Of a DNA stretch of 64,000 nt, positions 10,257 to 21,699 are shown one piece after another. This DNA is from Procambarus clarkii. Its lineage: Eukaryota; Arthropoda; Malacostraca; Decapoda; Cambaridae. The notes below the pieces were generated by a model. The model did not search any database, was not told where the DNA came from, and worked only from the letters and a program-made list of their open reading frames with translations. How positions within the stretch are numbered: position 1 is the first letter of the stretch; each line of letters opens with the position of its first letter. The position numbers were made by a program, and so were the translations under genes. Location of the stretch: NCBI RefSeq assembly GCF_040958095.1, contig NC_091165.1:26380670-26444669 (forward strand), read 5' to 3'.

Positions 10257-11730
10257 ACAAGGAATAGAAAAACTGACTTCTGAAGCATATGAAGTTTGTC
10301 TCAAACATGTTCCTTTGAGGAAAGCCAGAAAGAGATCAAATGTAGAGAAGGAACGCAGACGACATTACAAAAGAAGGAAGAAATTAACGGAAATGCTTAA
10401 GCAGACACAACTCTCCATATAAAGAAGAAATAATTTAAACAGAGATTGAAGAAATCGAACAGAGACTGAAGCATTCCTACCAGACTGAAGGCAACTAGAA
10501 CAGAAAGCAATTCAAGAAATAAAGAAAAACTCAAAATATTTCTTCACATATGCTAAATCAAAAGCAAAAACCACTGCCAATATTGGACCTATTCAGATTA
10601 GTGAAGGTTCATACACTGAGGATGACAAAGAAATTAGTGAAATCCTAAAAAAGCAGTATGAGGACATGTTTAGCACTCCGATACATAGCATGAAAGTGGA
10701 AGATTCGGACAATTTCTTTGAGTGGTATCCAAACACCTGTAAATATAACTGATATCAACACAAGCATAGCAGATTTTGAAAGAGAAATTGACAATATGCC
10801 CATGCACTCAGCCATGGGTCCAGACTCATGGAATTCAATATTTATAAAGAAATGCAAAGTGCCAGTAGCACAGGCACTCAGTATAGTGTGGAGGAAGAGC
10901 TTGGACATGGAGGAGATACCAGATGCACTGAAAGCAGTAGACATAGCCCCTCTACACAAGGGAGGTAGCAAAGCATTGGCAAAGAATTATAGACCAGTTG
11001 CACTAACGTCCCACATAATAAAAGTATTTGAGAGAGTGATCAGGAGTCAGGTCACTAGATTCATGCAAACCAATGACCTCCACAATCCAGGCCAACATGG
11101 ATTTAGAGCAGGAAGATTATGCGCCTCACAGCTATTTGACCATTATGACAAAATCACTGAGGCATTAGAAGAAAAACAGAATGCAGATGTTGTATACACA
11201 GACTTTGTAACGGCATTCGACAAATGTGACCATGGAGTGATTGCACACAGAATGAGGTCAATGGGTATAACTGGTAAAGTAGGATGCTGAATACTCAATT
11301 TCCTGTCGAAGAGAACACAGTCTAACAGTCAATCAAGTAAAATCGAGTTCGAGTGCAGTTAAAAGCTCTGTACCTCAAGGTACAGTCCTTGCACCACTGC
11401 TGTTCCTTATTCTCATATCAGATATAGAGAAAAATAAAAGTCACAGCTTTGTGTCATCCTTTGCAGATGATACAAAAATCAGCATGAAAATTACCTCTGC
11501 TGAAGATATTGAAAAACTACAAACAGACATTAACAAAGTTTTCGATTCGGCAGCAGAAAATAACATGTTTAACGGTGATAAAATCCAGGTACTAGTACTC
11601 AGATACGGCAAAAATGAGGATCTGAAACATAATACAGGGTACAAAAAATTAAAAAAGTTAATTGGGTACACATTAATATTCAATTTATATTTAATTACAA
11701 ATTCTGCTCTATCTGACTTCTACTCATAAC
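10257..11730 (+). mobile_element. LINE zeta, degraded non-LTR retrotransposon
   Basis: A third reverse transcriptase lineage lies in the ANKFY1 intron. Broken frames read VPLRKARKRSNVEKERRRHY (10300-10420), KKNSKYFFTYAKSKAK (10530-10575), an RT block (10718-11290) and FADDTKISMKI (11459 on). It lacks the endonuclease and has internal frameshifts, so it is a dead copy. It shares no close nucleotide similarity with LINE alpha or the CR1-like element. Confidence 0.8.
10718..11290 (+). pseudogene. LINE zeta reverse transcriptase fragment
   Basis: The open stretch carries MGPDSWNSIFIKKC, NYRPVALTSHIIKVFERVI, GQHGFRAGRLCASQL and VVYTDFVTAFDKCDHGVIAH, which are RT fingers and the first catalytic Asp region (VYTDF). 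A stop after GKVGC ends the frame. The palm motif SVPQGTVLAPLL follows in another frame near 11370, and FADD lies at 11459. Reverse transcriptase of the LINE type is certain; clade is not assigned. Confidence 0.8.
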
Positions 11731-12120
11731 TAACAAACTCCCTTCTGTGGGGATTGTGTGGAAGATTTAAATTTACCTATGTTATACGGTCGAATAGAAA
11801 TTGATAACAATAACCAATAACAATTAGTCAACAGTAGTCCTCTAGCAATTAATATAAATAAACAGCCATATAATCCCATATATACAGATTGATAACAGCA
11901 AAATCAGTGTTTTATTGTTCATAGAATATAATATTGTGCACATATTAGTGACATCAATATATTTGTGTGTACTGATGCTCCACATGTTTTATTATAGAAA
12001 TTTCTCATATGACACATGGGTGCAAAATATAACTGCTAAAAACAATGAAAACAAATTAGTGACATTGAAATAAATCAATACAAATATATTCATGTTATTA
12101 CGCACAGAAATCACAATAGC
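11731..12120. other. Intron sequence, AT-rich, nothing recognised
   Basis: No exon or clear repeat is seen between the LINE zeta remnant and the palindromic SINE. Confidence 0.5.
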
Positions 12121-12132
12121 GTGATGCATCAA

Positions 12133-12246
12133 GTGAACAAATCCACAAGGGCCGTGACGAGGATTCGAACCTACGTCAAGGCAGGGTCTGGGATGCTCTC
12201 GGACATAGGTTTGAATCCTCGTCACGGCCCTTGTGGATTTGTTCAC
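12133..12246. repeat. Palindromic tRNA-derived SINE pair
   Basis: The left arm 12133-12177 and right arm 12202-12246 are 45 bases each and reverse-complementary with only two mismatches, around a 24-base loop. Both arms contain a pol III B box (GGTTCGAATCC in the complement of the left arm, GGTTTGAATCC in the right). This suggests two head-to-head SINE heads. The RNA would form a very stable hairpin. Confidence 0.8.
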
Positions 12247-12599
12247 ATTCATGTTATGATCATAGGTTCCCATATTTTATTTAGAAGCCAGATGACAAAA
12301 TTTAGTGACCCAAAGTTCTATTCGACTTGAACAGTGAAGCACTTGAACTTGAATGTATTTGGGTTTCTCATCTGACAGAAATCACTGTAACCCAATTTGT
12401 CATTGAGTTAAAAAGTCAAACGCTCAAACTAAAATTTATACAAGTTTCTTGTTACATATATCTTTTAACCCTGAATCACATTTGGGTTAAAAAGTTAAAA
12501 AAAAAGATAGTCAAACACGAATTCATTCGGATTACTCAAAGATTCTAATTAACATAATTCTAATTACCAAGCTATGCTGTAGATGGTTGGAAAGGGAAA

Positions 12600-12970
12600 T
12601 AATAATGACCAAACCACATATCAGAAGATGAAGAAATGATGACATTTCGATCCATCCTGGACCATTATCAAGTCATGTGTTGACTTTCAGAAATATTTCC
12701 AATTGGGAAATATTTCTTCACAAATAATAGTAGATGGTTAAAAATGGAACACTTTTTTCAGAAATCATGTGATAGATGTTTACAGATGAGGAAATATTTT
12801 TCCACACTATGATAGATTGTTAGAGTAATATTTCTTCACATATTTTAGTCACTGAAGGTTGGAACAAACAGAAAGATGTGGTGGCTGCCAAAATCTGTGG
12901 TTTTAAAAGCATTTATGATAAAATATATAAAGATGAGCATGGCTTTCTACTGTAACTACTTATAGGTAAC
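12600..12970 (+). repeat. Hairpin-repeat fragment and LINE alpha 3' remnant
   Basis: Bases 12605-12670 resemble half of the inverted repeat at 32329-32455 (GATCCATCCTGGACCATTAT). Bases 12850-12970 resemble the LINE alpha C-terminus and tail (GGTTGGAACAAA, then CTACTGTAACTACTTATAGG). Both are old and diverged. Confidence 0.5.
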
Positions 12971-13076
12971 AAGAAACAGGAAACATCCTGTATAAGCACA
13001 CTCGCACATTGCACCTAAGTTTGAAGTGTCTTAAATAAACGTTGAACATGTATTAATAATCATTCTTATTTGTAAG

Positions 13077-13189
13077 CTCTGTTGCTGGCATACATGCGAG
13101 GCGCAGGTCAACTCTGTCGAGTGTTTGTCCGCTCTGGAGCTTGTTTGGGCTCCACTAACAAGCATGGAGTCAATATATTTAATTATCAG
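13077..13189 (+). CDS. ANKFY1: ANKFY1 (Rabankyrin-5), second-last coding exon
   Basis: The exon lies between TTTGTAAG and CAG|GTAAG and is 113 bases long: 2 bases completing the split Ala codon, then 37 codons. It reads LLLAYMRGAGQLCRVF, then VRSGACLGSTNKHGVNIFNY and Q. This is the last ankyrin repeat before the FYVE domain in ANKFY1 proteins (the G-V-N-I-F-N-Y-Q end is highly characteristic). It ends in phase 0 and joins directly to 24796. Confidence 0.92.
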
Positions 13190-13409
13190 GTAAGAAAATT
13201 TTGTGCATAAAAACAGTAGTGGGTATATCTTATTTACTGTAAAAATCACATCCCATGTATGTATGTTCTTTTATTTCTTTCACATTTAGTGTTAAGCAAA
13301 CTACATTTAGGATATTAAATAATTACTTAATCATTGCTGAGCCATCTGTTGCTTAATAAATTTAATAAATAGTGTGTACAAGTATATGAATTCTGGATAT
13401 TCTGATGTT

Positions 13410-15585
13410 TCTATTGGGAGGCCCTACGGCTTCCCGGATCTTACCGGGCTGATATGTATGTATTAGATTGTGGCATCAGTCACTGAAGTTCTTGCCTACC
13501 GGGGACCATGAACCAGAACCTGGCCCCCTCAGAGAGGCACGAGGAACAATAGCCTATGGAAACTCCCATGTGTTTAGAAGTACAGTATTCCATGTCTGCC
13601 ATCGACTGGAGTTTGGCACCCAGAAAGATAGGCGTAACAAAACAAACCCCATGGTAAAAACTGCTACCTAAAATCTGAACAGGGAGGCAGAACTCGCAAA
13701 CTAAAACAAGCAAACATCTCTAACGCTGTCGCGCCAATCTTCCACGCAACTCTACCTCCATTTGCGTCGATGTGGTCGGTATCCACATTCACGTCGGTAT
13801 GGTTCTGGCGTCTTCCCGTGTATGTGGCACCCTTCCCCAACTAAGAGGCCATCGCGGTGGACGCCTTTCGGCAGGAGTGGTCGAGGTATGGTTACTGTAC
13901 CTCTTTTTCCCGGTCCAATTGTTACTTCAGGTCCTGACTCGGTTGGAGACCCCAGGGGAGAGTAGTCCTGTTAGCTCCTTGGTGGTTGCACCAGCCTTGG
14001 TTTCAGGCTTCAGGCCTGCTTGCTCGCTTTCCAAACCCGCGATGTTTCCCATGGCTCTGCCTCTTCTCTTTCAGCAGATCGGCCCGGTCAGTTACCTGGC
14101 TGGTTCAGTCTTCCCCTCCGCTCTTCGTGTCTGGTCTTTCTGACACGGGTCTATTACCACTAGTATGGTGATCAGTTGGCTTCATTGGTGTCCTACCTGC
14201 TAGCTTCATCTTAGCAACAGTATGAAGTTTCCTGCCAATCTTTTCGCCATTTTCCTTCTCTTCGTAGGTTGTCCTCTCTTTCAGATCAGGTTATCTTGTC
14301 CTTTCTTGCCATTTTCCAGACCATCATTTGATGCCTAATACTATCACCTCATATTGTGCGGCGCTGACTGAGCAGCTCCAACGTATGTTCGGGGTGGATG
14401 TTACTTCCAACTCATTCCGTAAGCTTTCTCGTGCTTTGTTTCACCTCCGACCTGCTCATGCACCGCTTGAGCCATCCTGGTCCGGGTCCTGGCACCCGAG
14501 ACCGGGTGCTCTCTTTCATGTCCGGCACAGTGGTTTCTGCTCTTTTGGTCCTGGTGGTAGGTTTGTTTGTTCGTTTGCAGCCGTCTCCTTCTTTTCTGGT
14601 GAAGAATGAGTCGGCGGTATTCCGGAGGGGTTCTTGGGTCGTTGATGATGAATTAGTTACTGGCATTGGTCAGGCGGGAGGCGCATCATGTGTTGTCCAG
14701 TTGCGGCTGTTCGCCGTTATCTGTACGCCACGGCCTCTGTGGCCGTGGATGCGCTTTGAGTTGACCCGGTCTCCTTCATTCCCTGTTCCAGGATTTGGGT
14801 CTCCTAGGTCATCCGCAGGATTATTCGGTCTAGCCAGCCTGCGATCTATCCTCGTGCCCAAGACATTGACATTCGTAAGTTTGCTGCTTTGGCTACCGTC
14901 TTTGGTAATATGTCTTGGGCTAACATTTGGGCACAGGGATTTTGGAGACCGAACAGGGTCCTGGCTGCACGTTATTTGGTCAACATTCCTGGCCCTTGTA
15001 GGGCGTGTCGCTTTGGGTCACAGGTTGCAGCTAGTTGTCTCAACTTCGAGTTGAGAGACAAGGTGCGGCCGCCTCCCGGGTAAGTCCCTCTTGTCACTTT
15101 TCTTTGGATTGATAGCTTCGGGAAGCCGAAGGGGCTCCCAACAGAAAACCAGTGTTGAATGTAATGAAATGCTATTTCCCGCGTGAGCTCCAGAGGCTCC
15201 CCAGCATCCTCCATCCCAACTAGAGCAGCCTGCGTGGACGATTGGCACGATAACATTAGTGACGTTTGGTTGTTTTTTGGGACTTTTGCCTCCCTGTTTA
15301 ATTTTTAGGTAGAAATTTTTACCATGTGGGGGTTTTTGTTACACCTACCTTTCTGGGTGCCAAGCCCCAGTTGATGGCAGATGTGGAATGCTTCCAAACA
15401 CATGGGGGTTTCCACAGGTCATTGCTCCTCGTGCCTCTCTGAGGGTGGCCAGGTTCTGGCTCATGGTCAGTAGGCAAGAACTCCATTGACTGATGTCACG
15501 GTTTAATACATACATATCAGCCCGGTAAGCTCCGGGGAGCCTCTGGGACTCGCCTAGAAAATGGTATTTCAATATATTCAAGTTT
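13410..15585 (+). mobile_element. DIRS-like copy 2, internally deleted
   Basis: A left terminal block at 13410-13690 (GGGGACCATGAACCAGAACC, then TCCATGTCTGCCATCGACTG) is the reverse complement of the right terminal block at 15300-15585. Between them are a short piece following RNase H (13740-13960), the recombinase region (14330-15083) and an inverted complementary segment at 15148-15210. Inverted termini plus an internal complementary region match DIRS architecture. The copy is only 2.2 kb and lacks the RT. Confidence 0.65.
14330..15083 (+). pseudogene. Tyrosine recombinase remnant, DIRS-like copy 2
   Basis: The stretch shares with copy 1 the order FGVDVT..FRKLSR, PSPSFLVKNES and DIRKFAALATVFGNMSWANI (His-x-x-Arg box here reads D-I-R), then FWRPNRVLAARYL with the terminal Tyr. 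Frames change several times. It is inactive but better preserved at the C-terminus than copy 4. Confidence 0.6.
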
Positions 15586-15589
15586 TTTT

Positions 15590-17650
15590 TTACCTGTTGT
15601 TAGAGGCCTAGTGTCTATCTCAAGAACTATCTTCTAGGTCATTGAGTGGGTGTCTGCATCTGCTCTAGAACTGGGAGCTCAGACCCTGGCAGGTTTTGAG
15701 CTACCTCAACCCCTCACCCAAGTGAGTGGGGGATGTAGGGGGAATGAGCTTGTGCTAGTTCCAAGAGAATTCGATCATTTGTTTATATAATGAGGCGAGT
15801 TCTTTAGGCATGATTTGAGGCCTCAGTCTCTCTTTGAATCCAGCAGTAGTTTGTTTCAACTCTGATTTTCTGGTTACCTTTCCCAGTGAGGTGGTTAAAA
15901 TAAATGTCACAGCTTCTTGTGTCTCTATGAAGGAGTTAGGTTCTGGATCTAGTCCCCAATAAGCCTATAGAACATGGCTGATGTGATCTAGTAGATGGTG
16001 CCATCTCAGCGTATTAGCTTCAGGGAACCACTAGAGCTCACCCAGAAATTGGCATTTCATTACATTCAAATACTATTTTTTGGCACATACAGGTCTATTG
16101 ACATTTGTATGGCAAGTGGCTGGGTTGATGTTGTCCCACCTGCATCTTTCCTTGCAACAGCTGTATGAGGTTGCACGACACTCATTTCACTATTGTTTAC
16201 CATTTTTATCATTGTCAGTTTCAGTTAAGGTTGTCCTGTCCTTTTGCATAGATTGTTTCTTGATCAACATGCCTAATTCTGTCACCTCTTATCATTTAGT
16301 GTTGGCCGAGCCACTGTTGCTGGTGTTTAGTGTCAGTGCCTCCTTGGTGCTATTCCACAAGTTTCCTCATGCATTATTTAGACTGAGGCTGGCTTATGCT
16401 ACTCCTGAGTCGTCCTGGTTTCTTGACCACGTTTTGGTCTTTCTCTCCTCGCCTCTGTTTACAGTTTTCCCTTTGGCTTGTGATATCTTTCTCAAGATTG
16501 CTTTTGTTGGCTCTCGCCTCCAGATGTAGGGTTGGGGAGGTTCAGGCTCCTCTTCTGAGGCAGAAGTTTTGTTCTTCTAGCTCCAGTGGGTGGTTTCTTT
16601 ATTTACAACCATCTTCTTTTCTTGCAAAGAATGAGTTGGCAGGTTTCCAGAGGGGGTCCTTTGGTGATTGATGCTTGGTTGATTTGCCTTAGGGTGCATC
16701 ATTTGTTGTATCCAGTAGCAGCTCTTCACTCCTACCTGCAGGTGTTCTACCTCAGTTGATGCCTTGTTGGTTGACCCTGTTCCTTTAGTTTCCTTTTCTA
16801 AGGCTTGCATTTCCCAGGTCATCTACAGTGTCATCAAATATGGCCAACCTGCACTCTGCCCTCAGGTCTATGATGTTCCCAGATACAGTATAGGGCTTTG
16901 GCTGCAGTCTTCTCCAACATATCTTGGCCTGATATTCAGTCTTAAGGAGTTTGACATTTTATGACGGTTAAAAATTAAACACTTTTTTGGCAGTATTTAG
17001 TCGAGTTATGGGTCCTAGTCGATCTTGTGTTGCTTTGGGCCATGTCTCTTGGACTGGGTTCTCTTCCTTATTCTAGTGTCTACCACCTCTACTCTTTCAG
17101 TTTCTTATTCTCTGTGGTTTGCTTCATGGAGCTACCAGAGGGGCACATCCTAGAAACTCAGTATTGAATGTAATTAAGTGCCTCTTGTCTGGTAGTGGCC
17201 CAATAGTTCCCCGATTCTCAACCCTCCTTACCAAATTTATAATTTTGGATTTTAATTCTTCATCAGTTCCATGGCTGAGTAGAGAAGCTGATTGTGAGCA
17301 AGAGCTGGGCTGCCTGGTGGTGGCAATTAGTACTAACATGTTTCCAACCCGTTTGAATTTCTTGTTCTGTGTGAATTATTTGCTGTGGTGTTTGGCATGT
17401 TCGAGGTTTCATTTTCGGTGAAGCTTCTCTGACTTTCTGGGTGCTTTCCTGGTGGGATGGTGAATTGTCACTCACTCCCTGTGCCTCTGTGATGGGGGCC
17501 ACATTTTGACTCTGGTCCCTGGTAGCCAAATAGAATTCCCATGACTTATATGACTCATTAGTAGGGAGAAACCTCAGCAAGATAGCTTCAGGAAGCCACC
17601 AGGTCTTTACCAGAAAGAGGTATTTCATTATATACAACGCTGTTTTTTTT
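15590..17650 (+). mobile_element. DIRS-like copy 3, degraded
   Basis: A right terminal block (15950-16075) stands directly before a recombinase region (16080-17020: PNSVTSYHLVLAEPL, CRVGEVQAPLLRQKF, FLAKNELAGF, then a degraded HDIRK-like box) and another right terminal block (17430-17643). It is more AT-rich and diverged than copies 1, 2 and 4, so it is probably the oldest. Bases 15600-15900 are not assigned. Confidence 0.55.
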
Positions 17651-18587
17651 TCCATTGGTATTGTTACGGCCTGCTTGAACCAGTAACTGGGTTCTTTCTG
17701 CTTTATGTGCCTTAGAGCCTCTTCTATGATACCACCCAAAGTCAATGGTAACTTTTTAAGAATTGGCAGTAGCAAGTTCTTTTCACACACATTGTATTCG
17801 TTTCTTAATGCAAGCAAACATCAACTGCTTTAATTATATCATAGTAAAAGCAGCATTTCTAGGGGCGAGCCTCTTGTGGCTCCCTGAAGCTACTATCATT
17901 AATAGTGTACCAACTACTTAGGTCACATTAGCCATGGAGTTCTATAGGCCTACTGGGGACCAGCACCAGAGCCTGGCCACTCTCACAGAAGCACATGGAG
18001 AGGTGACATTTATTTATATATATTTATGCCACCACCAGGGAAGGTACCAAAAAGGCAGCGAGACAAAACAGACCACTGCATGGTTAAAACAGAGACTGCA
18101 GCCTCATTATTGCCAAAATAACTCCCCCCCAGCTATAAATATTTAATAAAACTAGTGAGAGCTAGTTTGTCCCACTTTTTCCCTCGTTTAAGGGAAGAAG
18201 AGAGGCAAGCCGGATCAGCAGGCCCCACTACTACCAGTTCTTATTTTGATGTGTGCCTGGTCACTGCTGTAATGTCACTGGCTCCAGGTTCCCATTTTTC
18301 AAGTGGTGGTTTGTCTTTATGGCTATTCTTTTTACGTGTTTGTGTAGCGTGAGCCACAAGTTCAAGAATGCATGGAGCTGCATGTGTTCAGGGTTCTCTT
18401 CGCTGTGTACTCCTCAAGGGCTGCCCTTGCACAGATAGGGTTATCTGGGGTGCCCTGGGGTGTTCGGGACACTCCCTCAGTGGGGTATCCTCGCATGGGG
18501 TTGCCCTCACCAGTTTGGTAAGCTGGTGGTCATGGACTGTCTTTTTTTTTTTAGGTTGGGAGTGTTTTTGCTGGTACACACAGAATG

Positions 18588-18817
18588 TCGCACTAAGGAA
18601 TGCTAGAAAATTGCAAAGGGATGAGGATGGGAAAGGGTGGTCGTTAAGACGAGATCTTTCAAAAGAAGATAGAGAGAAGCTGAAACTGAACCTCGCCGAG
18701 GCAAAACATTTAAATGAGAGCAGGAATGAAGAAGAAATAAATTCTTTTTTCTACAAAGTGATAGGGGTAGGCAAACCAGTAAAGTGGTACATAAAGGCAA
18801 ACCAACAAAATCAATAG
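18588..18817 (+). CDS. LINE alpha ORF1, C-terminal part
   Basis: The frame reads ALRNARKLQRDEDGKGWSLR, then RDLSKEDREKLKLNLAEAK and FFYKVIGVGKPVKWY, ending at TAG 18815-18817. This basic, charged C-terminus is typical of LINE ORF1 proteins that coat the element RNA. The upstream two thirds are absent because of 5' truncation; copy C (35581-36405, minus) shows what they look like. The last 88 bases overlap the ORF2 frame, which lies in -1. Confidence 0.8.
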
Positions 18818-21699
18818 AGAGAGGGGGAGTGAAGAATAAGGAAAGGGGGAACAAGTTCCTGAAGATTGCATACACCAACATAGATGGAGCGAGATCGAAG
18901 ATACTGGAGTTAAGTGATGTAATACAGCTGCAGACACCAGACATTGTTGCACTCACGGAGACAAAACTTGAAGATGTAATTTTAAATGAGGTCATATTCC
19001 CAAGGGGCTACTCAATTTGGAGACGGGACAGAAAAATTAGGAAAGGCGGTGGCGTTGCTGTGCTGGTAAAAGAACACCTAAAGGTGAAGGAAATAATGAC
19101 TGCCAATCCACAAGAAGTTGACATAATAGCACTAGAGATCTGCTATGAGGATGATAAACTAATGATGATAAATGCATATAGTCCACCGCCAAGCAGCACA
19201 TGGTCAAAGGAGGAGCTAGATAGTAAACGTGAAGGTCTTATAACAATAATGAGAGAGATTATAGCGAGAGCGGATAACGATAGATCACGACTGTTGATAG
19301 TCGGTGACTTCAACTTGAAATCCATAGACTGGGAAGCATATGAAGCTAAAACAGAAGATTTTTGGACCTGTAAATTTGTAGACCTCATCCTGGAAACATT
19401 CTTGTATCAACATGTTAAACAAGCTACGAGGATGAGGGAAGGGGACGTTCCCTCCATGCTAGATTTGATATTTACCAGGAAGGAGGAAGAGATATTTGAC
19501 ATTCAGTACCTTCCTCCCTTGGGTAAAAGTGACCATGTCTTTTTGGGAATAAAGTATGCAATGCATTATAAACTGGAAGAAAATAAGGAGGTTGAAGCAG
19601 TTGAAAAACCAGACTTCAGGAGAGGACATTATGGTGACCTTAGAAATTTTTTTAGTGAGTATAATTGGACAGACTTGATGCTAGGCAAGGAAGTGAATGA
19701 GATGTATGGCAAGTTTTGTGAAATATATGATAAAGGCACAAAAATTTTTATACCAAAACAGAGATGCAGAACTAGGAAACAGGATTGGTTCAATAGAAAT
19801 TGCGAGAGGGCTAGAGACCGAAAGACACAAAAATGGAATCAATACAGGAAGAGGCCGAACCCCCAAACATACCACCGATACAAAGATGCGAGAAACAACT
19901 ACACGGCAGTGAGGAGAGAGGCAGAAAGAAATTTTGAAAAAGGGATTGCGGACAAATGTAAAACAGAACCAGGTCTATTCTATAAATTCATAAACAACAA
20001 ATTGCAGGTAAAGGATAATATTCAGAGGTTGAAAATGGGAAATAGATTCACGGAAGATGAAAAGGAAATGTGTGAAACACTAAACGAAAAGTTCCAAAGT
20101 GTGTTTGTACAAAATGAAATCTTTAGGGAACCAGATACAATAAGAATTCCAGAGAACAACATAGAACACATAGAGGTGTCTAGAGACGAAGTGGAAAAAA
20201 TGCTCAAAGAGCTCGGTAAGAACAAAGCAGCTGGCCCAGATGGCGTTTCACCATGGGTTCTGAGAGAATGTGCATCTGAGCTCAGCATTCCACTTCACCT
20301 GATCTTTCAGGCATCCCTGTGTACAGGAATCGTAGCAGACGGGTGGAAACAGGCTAACATAGTTCCAATCTACAAAAGTGGCAGCAGGGAAGACCCCCTC
20401 AATTATAGACCTGTATCATTGACAAGTGTAATAGTGAAAGTATTGGAAAAACTAATCAAAACTAAATGGGTAGAACACCTAGAGAGAAATGATATAATAT
20501 CAGACAGACAGTATGGTTTTCGATCTGGAAGATCCTGTGTATCGAATTTACTAAGTTTCTATGATCGAGCCACAGAGATATTACAGGAAAGAGATGGTTG
20601 GGTTGACTGCATCTATCTGGACCTAAAAAAGGCTTTCGACAGAGTTCCACATAAGAGGTTGTTCTGGAAACTGGAAAATATTGGAGGGGTGACAGGTAAG
20701 CTTCTATCATGGATGAAAAATTTTGTGACTGATAGAAAAATGAGGGCAGTAATCAGAGGCAATGTATCAGAATGGAGAAATGTCACAAGTGGAGTACCAC
20801 AGGGTTCAGTTCTTGCACCAGTGATGTTTATTGTGTACATAAATGATCTACCAGTTGGTATACAGAATTATATGAACATGTTTGCTGATGATGCTAAGAT
20901 AATAGGAAGGATAAGAAATTTAGATGACTGTCATGCCCTTCAAGAAGACCTGGACAAAATAAGTATATGGAGCACCACTTGGCAAATGGAATTTAATGTT
21001 AATAAATGTCATGTTATGGAATGTGGAATAGGAGAACATAGACCCCACACAACCTATATATTATGTGAGAAATCTTTAAAGAATTCTGATAAAGAAAGAG
21101 ATCTAGGAGTGGTTCTAGATAGAAAACTATCACCTGAGGACCACATAAAGAATATTGTGCAAGGAGCCTATGCTATGCTTTCTAACTTCAGAATTGCATT
21201 TAAATACATGGATGGCGATATACTAAAGAAATTGTTCATGACTTTTGTTAGGCCAAAGCTAGAATATGCAGCTGTTGTGTGGTGCCCATATCTTAAGAAG
21301 CACATCAACAAACTGGAAAAGGTGCAAAGACATGCTACTAAGTGGCTCCCAGAACTGAAGGGCAAGAGCTACGAGGAGAGGTTAGAAGCATTAAATATGC
21401 CAAAACTAGAAGACAGAAGAAAAAGAGGTGATATGATCACTACATACAAAATAGTAACAGGAATTGATAAAATCGACAGGGAAGACTTCCTGAGACCTGG
21501 AATTTCAAGAACAAGAGGTCATAGATTTAAACTAGCTAAACACAGATGCCGAAGAAATATAAGAAAATTCACCTTCGCAAATAGAGTGGTAGACGGTTGG
21601 AACAAGTTAAGTGAGAAGGTGGTGGAGGCCAAGACCGTCAGTAGTTTCAAAGCGTTATATGACAAAGAGTGCTGGGAAGACGGGACACCACGAGCGTAG
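18730..21699 (+). CDS. LINE alpha ORF2: apurinic-type endonuclease plus reverse transcriptase
   Basis: The frame is open from 18730 (after TGA 18727-18729) to TAG at 21697-21699. Counting residues from 18784, the endonuclease covers about 20-260 with TETKLE near 60, GDFNLKSIDWE near 174 and GKSDHV near 247. RT follows with GPDGVSPW, YRPVSLTS, YLDLKKAFDRVPH (611), SGVPQGSVLAP (668) and FADD (699). A C-terminal domain with RRKRGDMITTYKI ends at 971. All key acidic residues are present. No ATG lies between the frame opening and the endonuclease (the first in-frame Met is in KEIMTAN), so ORF2 must start by frameshifting, reinitiation or a non-AUG codon. CR1/L2/Jockey-like group. Confidence 0.92.
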   Translation, partial: RRNKFFFLQSDRGRQTSKVVHKGKPTKSIERGGVKNKERGNKFLKIAYTNIDGARSKILELSDVIQLQTPDIVALTETKLEDVILNEVIFPRGYSIWRRDRKIRKGGGVAVLVKEHLKVKEIMTANPQEVDIIALEICYEDDKLMMINAYSPPPSSTWSKEELDSKREGLITIMREIIARADNDRSRLLIVGDFNLKSIDWEAYEAKTEDFWTCKFVDLILETFLYQHVKQATRMREGDVPSMLDLIFTRKEEEIFDIQYLPPLGKSDHVFLGIKYAMHYKLEENKEVEAVEKPDFRRGHYGDLRNFFSEYNWTDLMLGKEVNEMYGKFCEIYDKGTKIFIPKQRCRTRKQDWFNRNCERARDRKTQKWNQYRKRPNPQTYHRYKDARNNYTAVRREAERNFEKGIADKCKTEPGLFYKFINNKLQVKDNIQRLKMGNRFTEDEKEMCETLNEKFQSVFVQNEIFREPDTIRIPENNIEHIEVSRDEVEKMLKELGKNKAAGPDGVSPWVLRECASELSIPLHLIFQASLCTGIVADGWKQANIVPIYKSGSREDPLNYRPVSLTSVIVKVLEKLIKTKWVEHLERNDIISDRQYGFRSGRSCVSNLLSFYDRATEILQERDGWVDCIYLDLKKAFDRVPHKRLFWKLENIGGVTGKLLSWMKNFVTDRKMRAVIRGNVSEWRNVTSGVPQGSVLAPVMFIVYINDLPVGIQNYMNMFADDAKIIGRIRNLDDCHALQEDLDKISIWSTTWQMEFNVNKCHVMECGIGEHRPHTTYILCEKSLKNSDKERDLGVVLDRKLSPEDHIKNIVQGAYAMLSNFRIAFKYMDGDILKKLFMTFVRPKLEYAAVVWCPYLKKHINKLEKVQRHATKWLPELKGKSYEERLEALNMPKLEDRRKRGDMITTYKIVTGIDKIDREDFLRPGISRTRGHRFKLAKHRCRRNIRKFTFANRVVDGWNKLSEKVVEAKTVSSFKALYDKECWEDGTPRA
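18745..18751 (+). promoter_or_regulatory. Candidate -1 ribosomal frameshift site (T_TTT_TTC)
   Basis: In the ORF1 frame the codons are TCT TTT TTC TAC, so the heptamer T TTT TTC sits exactly in zero frame as X XXY YYZ. A slip of -1 enters the ORF2 frame, which is open here. The same run is kept in copy C on the minus strand (about 35445-35465), while a decayed fragment near 45232 has one extra T. Function is an inference; no downstream pseudoknot was established. Confidence 0.45.
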
